Shown: positions 32,001 to 33,681 of the stretch, in pieces | Numbering within the stretch: the stretch's first letter is position 1 | Layout: every line of letters starts with the position of its first letter | Origin: Kiritimatiellia bacterium | GTDB lineage: Bacteria; Verrucomicrobiota; Kiritimatiellia; RFP12; UBA1067 | Direction of reading: 5' to 3' | Length of the DNA: 33,681 nt | Assembly: GCA_017463935.1 (NCBI GenBank) | Contig: JAFUEM010000037.1 | Coordinates: forward strand, 1-33,681 | The notes under the pieces: model-generated | Databases searched by the model: none | The model's input: only the letters and a program-made list of their open reading frames with translations | What the model was told of the DNA's origin: nothing | Program-made: the position numbers and the translations under genes

Positions 32001-33681
32001 GACGAGTGGAAACTGGAAGGTCGGCGACTTCGCCGTGGTCGAGGTCCCTGCTGCCGAGGACAACGTCGTGTTCCCGGCTTCCGACGCTGAAGGTTTCGAG
32101 GCCTGGGCGGTTACGCTTCCGTGGGATGTGTATGCTGAAACGGTCACGCTCAACGCCAACGTAGTGTTGAGCGGCGCACGGACGCTCAAGGCGCACACGA
32201 TCAACGGCGAGGCTGAATTGCAGCTCAACACCGCTAACCTGGGCAGCAATGGCGCGGCGCTCAATGTCTATTGCCCGTTGAATATCCTGCCCGATACGAC
32301 AAACTATATCTACCTTCAGAAATACGGATCAACTGCAGGTCAGGCATATATCGTCAATCTTCGCGGCCCTCTGTACGGACGCGGAGTTCTGGTCGCGGAC
32401 CATGCCGGCGTGCAGGGCGTGGGCGTGAAGTTCTATGGTGACAACAAGGACTTCTGGGGCACCTTCACCTCGTCCAACTATAACCAGCGCGATTGCACGG
32501 ATATGGACAACAACACAAGCTCCAGCTCCAATGCCGTGTGGAATGTTAATACCTACAACAATGCCAGAGGGACGTGGATTGTGAAAAAGTGGCAGTGGTA
32601 CTATTTTGGCGCACTCAACGGTGGTCTCCAATTCGATGGCGATCACTCAGATTCCCAGTGCACTGCGCGCATTGAAGTTGGTGCGCGAGATGACGTCGAA
32701 AGTAGGTTTGGCCTTGCGTCATGGCCAAATGATAACCTTGGCTATGATGTCCGCAAGGTAGGAGCTAACAAGATGTCAATTGTTGGTAAGGGCAATGCTG
32801 GTGGAAACAACCTCTTCCGCCTGAACAGCCTCACGATCGCAGGCGGCACGGCCTATATCCCGTCCCTGCCGAATGCATTTATTAAGTTTGAGGAAGCGGG
32901 CGGCATGCTCCAGCTTGGTTATTCGACCACCTCCGAGGAAGTCATTGTCACGCCGGCGGTCACTGATCCAGATACGGGGGATGTGACAACCCCGGCTGTC
33001 ACCGAAACCAAGTACACATATACGCCATATGATCCCTCCGCCTTGATCAAGAATTCCACGGCGGCGATTGGGTTCGACGACCTGGGTACGAACTGCACGT
33101 GGGCGACGGCGCTTGACGGCTCGAACACGAACGGATTGACCAAGGCCGGAACGGGAACGCTGACGCTGGCCGAGGTGCCGCAATACGAAGGCGTGACGTG
33201 GGTTCAGGCCGGTACGCTTGTCGTTCCCGGGGAGACGGAACTGACGCTCGATCCGCGTTCGCTCGGCACCGTCAGCGGCGGAACCGTTACCGGCTACGCC
33301 TATCGCCCGGATACCGTGCTCGACGGAACCGAAGCGGGCGATGATAACCGTGACGGAAACATTGACGTCTCCGGCATTCGGAAGATCGACATTTCCGATC
33401 CGTCTTTCGTCGACGACCTTGTGGATAACAGGCTTGTGGTCCTCTGTTGCACCACTGGCAGCATGACAGGCCTTGATTCGAAGAAGTTTGTCCAGGGCGA
33501 AACGCTTCTGGTGCCTGAAAAGCCCGAAGACGTTTCTGAAACGCGGTGGGTCTGGTCGGTCAGGATCATGCAGGTGGACGGCAAGCGTTGTCTCTGCGTT
33601 GCACCGCGCGTTGTCCCGTTTGCGATTCGCATCCGCTACGCGCGGGGGCGGCGGGGCGCGCGCCCGGCCGCCCGACGGGGA
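29053..33681 (+). CDS. Giant secreted beta-strand-repeat protein (autotransporter-repeat-like), 3' end missing
   Basis: The frame is open without a stop from ATG 29053 to the window edge (at least 1543 codons). It has a strong ribosome site (AAGGAGG, 9 nt spacing) and a signal peptide (ending SLSAQA | ADYDW). The product is rich in Thr, Gly, Asn and Val, with many short strand-turn repeats (LTINSGTYN, LTMNGGTVNAGG, INIDGGTFAVNGG, TLTLTGGG), like autotransporter-associated beta-helix repeats. Four copies of a Trp module W-x(n)-NW...NW-x(n)-P...D-V-F occur near residues 29, 369, 836 and 973. It is probably a surface or extracellular adhesin, or a glycan-binding protein. GC content is visibly lower than in the left arm. 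The last 40 nt are extremely GC-rich and unlike the rest, so the true C-terminus may be just before them. Confidence 0.85.
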   Translation, partial: MNWSLLKVSAAAVAVAAVSLSAQAADYDWTGGGTDTNYSTPENWGLESGYPGSEDGARFLVGAASKTVTFNGAYTPAYVWTATGNTASPVTWEGSGSVTTTWNIGCADNVGQVGALTINSGTYNAGGGFNFGSGTGVLTMNGGTVNAGGVSYWGTEANADFNATINSGATVNFNGIEGYTSLRMMNGTGITGIINIDGGTFAVNGGDLELGLGNSDATSQTTINISNGGVFSVGNATERWTILGSAGTGKATINVNDGGTFAFWRIAHTSTGECELNVDGGTLEILGKTWNYDSGTFAADNDASFTVTIGEHGATLDTNGFDVKIPKVIKGTGTLTLTGGGSVLFTAQPECSIVADGATYTIEDDKSYWTGNGDGVNWSDSGNWSKGAAPGANDDVVFNNAATVTIANTTVNSVAVNAAVTFEGGNTLTVGAGGISGAGTLTLAGVTLNNSTTMTIANDLVIAADTTNILRVGAKNANMFATGSVTGSGRLEVTQWTGDGGNADAGLRTTGDWSDFEGTVEYYQGSNTRSGTRRYQPRALDTFVPSATSEKASWDVYATHWPDQNLDRSAGHFFATSGTATEPAVYKFGSLQMRLPATKNDNGYASNVMLEVGKLNQNSSLLYSWKSAQNCGVKWVAPSATFSNEAANTAYITLSGGGNVSMTADGVPATLNFKEKGGYVVLTSDGTLNAAIIAAITTVDLDEDGVVGFYYDGDTELTIDVSSKASLLAGKAIAKKGSGVLNVVGLPKETACDVMVNDGSLVLPHGAVVGDVVVESGASLVVDVIGAEDDEVVFTYNSIDGYVTDRNTPSSGEIKKDDEAKTWTYVVTGSARTFKWNGEEGAAWTDANNWLIVNGESETIATDIPSTIDTVLIDRSATISASGTLAGDVQIATGVTLTIPAGLTFTKLTVDSGATIAFSALSIDAVGNTLALITVGTGSGVTAALNLPSTYQVGVDTVTGAFTATRTSGTYTWTNAKEDNNWATSGNWKVGDFAVVEVPAAEDNVVFPASDAEGFEAWAVTLPWDVYAETVTLNANVVLSGARTLKAHTINGEAELQLNTANLGSNGAALNVYCPLNILPDTTNYIYLQKYGSTAGQAYIVNLRGPLYGRGVLVADHAGVQGVGVKFYGDNKDFWGTFTSSNYNQRDCTDMDNNTSSSSNAVWNVNTYNNARGTWIVKKWQWYYFGALNGGLQFDGDHSDSQCTARIEVGARDDVESRFGLASWPNDNLGYDVRKVGANKMSIVGKGNAGGNNLFRLNSLTIAGGTAYIPSLPNAFIKFEEAGGMLQLGYSTTSEEVIVTPAVTDPDTGDVTTPAVTETKYTYTPYDPSALIKNSTAAIGFDDLGTNCTWATALDGSNTNGLTKAGTGTLTLAEVPQYEGVTWVQAGTLVVPGETELTLDPRSLGTVSGGTVTGYAYRPDTVLDGTEAGDDNRDGNIDVSGIRKIDISDPSFVDDLVDNRLVVLCCTTGSMTGLDSKKFVQGETLLVPEKPEDVSETRWVWSVRIMQVDGKRCLCVAPRVVPFAIRIRYARGRRGARPAARRG

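Overview
The window looks like the replication-origin neighbourhood of a GC-rich member of the PVC group. A Kiritimatiellae-like or other gut Verrucomicrobiota-type bacterium is the best guess. That placement is inference from gene content: a sialidase next to a kelch/sodium-symporter fusion, prepilin-like proteins with DPWGNP motifs, a giant secreted beta-strand-repeat protein, an Oad-type sodium pump, and an mnmG-dnaA-dnaN block. No rRNA marker is present to confirm it.

Layout. Every gene supported left of about 18.5 kb is on the minus strand, and every gene right of 18.9 kb is on the plus strand. The switch falls in an intergenic region with GTTGATAA (reverse TTATCAAC) elements and a CTAG repeat array, as expected near oriC. 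The left arm, read right to left, holds: sialidase plus kelch-symporter fusion (sialic acid release, anomer conversion, uptake); uvrB; hisI-oadG-oadA-oadB-asd-Dabb/nitroreductase-queH; ilvB-ilvN; dCMP deaminase-tpiA-LRR lipoprotein-MATE exporter; and the first 22 codons of an unknown gene. The right arm holds mnmG, dnaA, dnaN, a THUMP-type RNA methyltransferase, an unknown coiled-coil protein, a very AT-rich TTATCAAC cluster, an XRE/zinc-ribbon protein, tRNA-Asp, tRNA-Gln, two prepilin-like proteins, and a giant secreted protein (at least 1543 codons, open at the window edge).

Most striking observation. The mnmG reading frame is about 170-200 residues longer than usual. One in-frame low-complexity insert carries seven copies of TGTTCCACGTGGAACA (six perfect, one with a single mismatch) within 500 bp. 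This is the form of the ParB-binding centromere site parS. The organism therefore appears to keep a dense parS cluster inside the coding sequence of a conserved tRNA-modification enzyme, translated as VPRGT/FHVE peptides. Part of the cluster arose by tandem 87-bp (29-codon) duplication.

Other unusual structure. Three intergenic arrays of an 8-bp unit (CTAGNNNN, mostly CTAGAATC/CTAGAAGT) have exact phasing over 9, 9 and 12 copies. DnaA carries an altered box-recognition motif, and repeated TTATCAAC(A/T) 9-mers stand where TTATCCACA boxes would be expected. Several promoters share an extended -10 (TG-N-TATAMT), two of them so close to the start codon that the mRNA should be leaderless.
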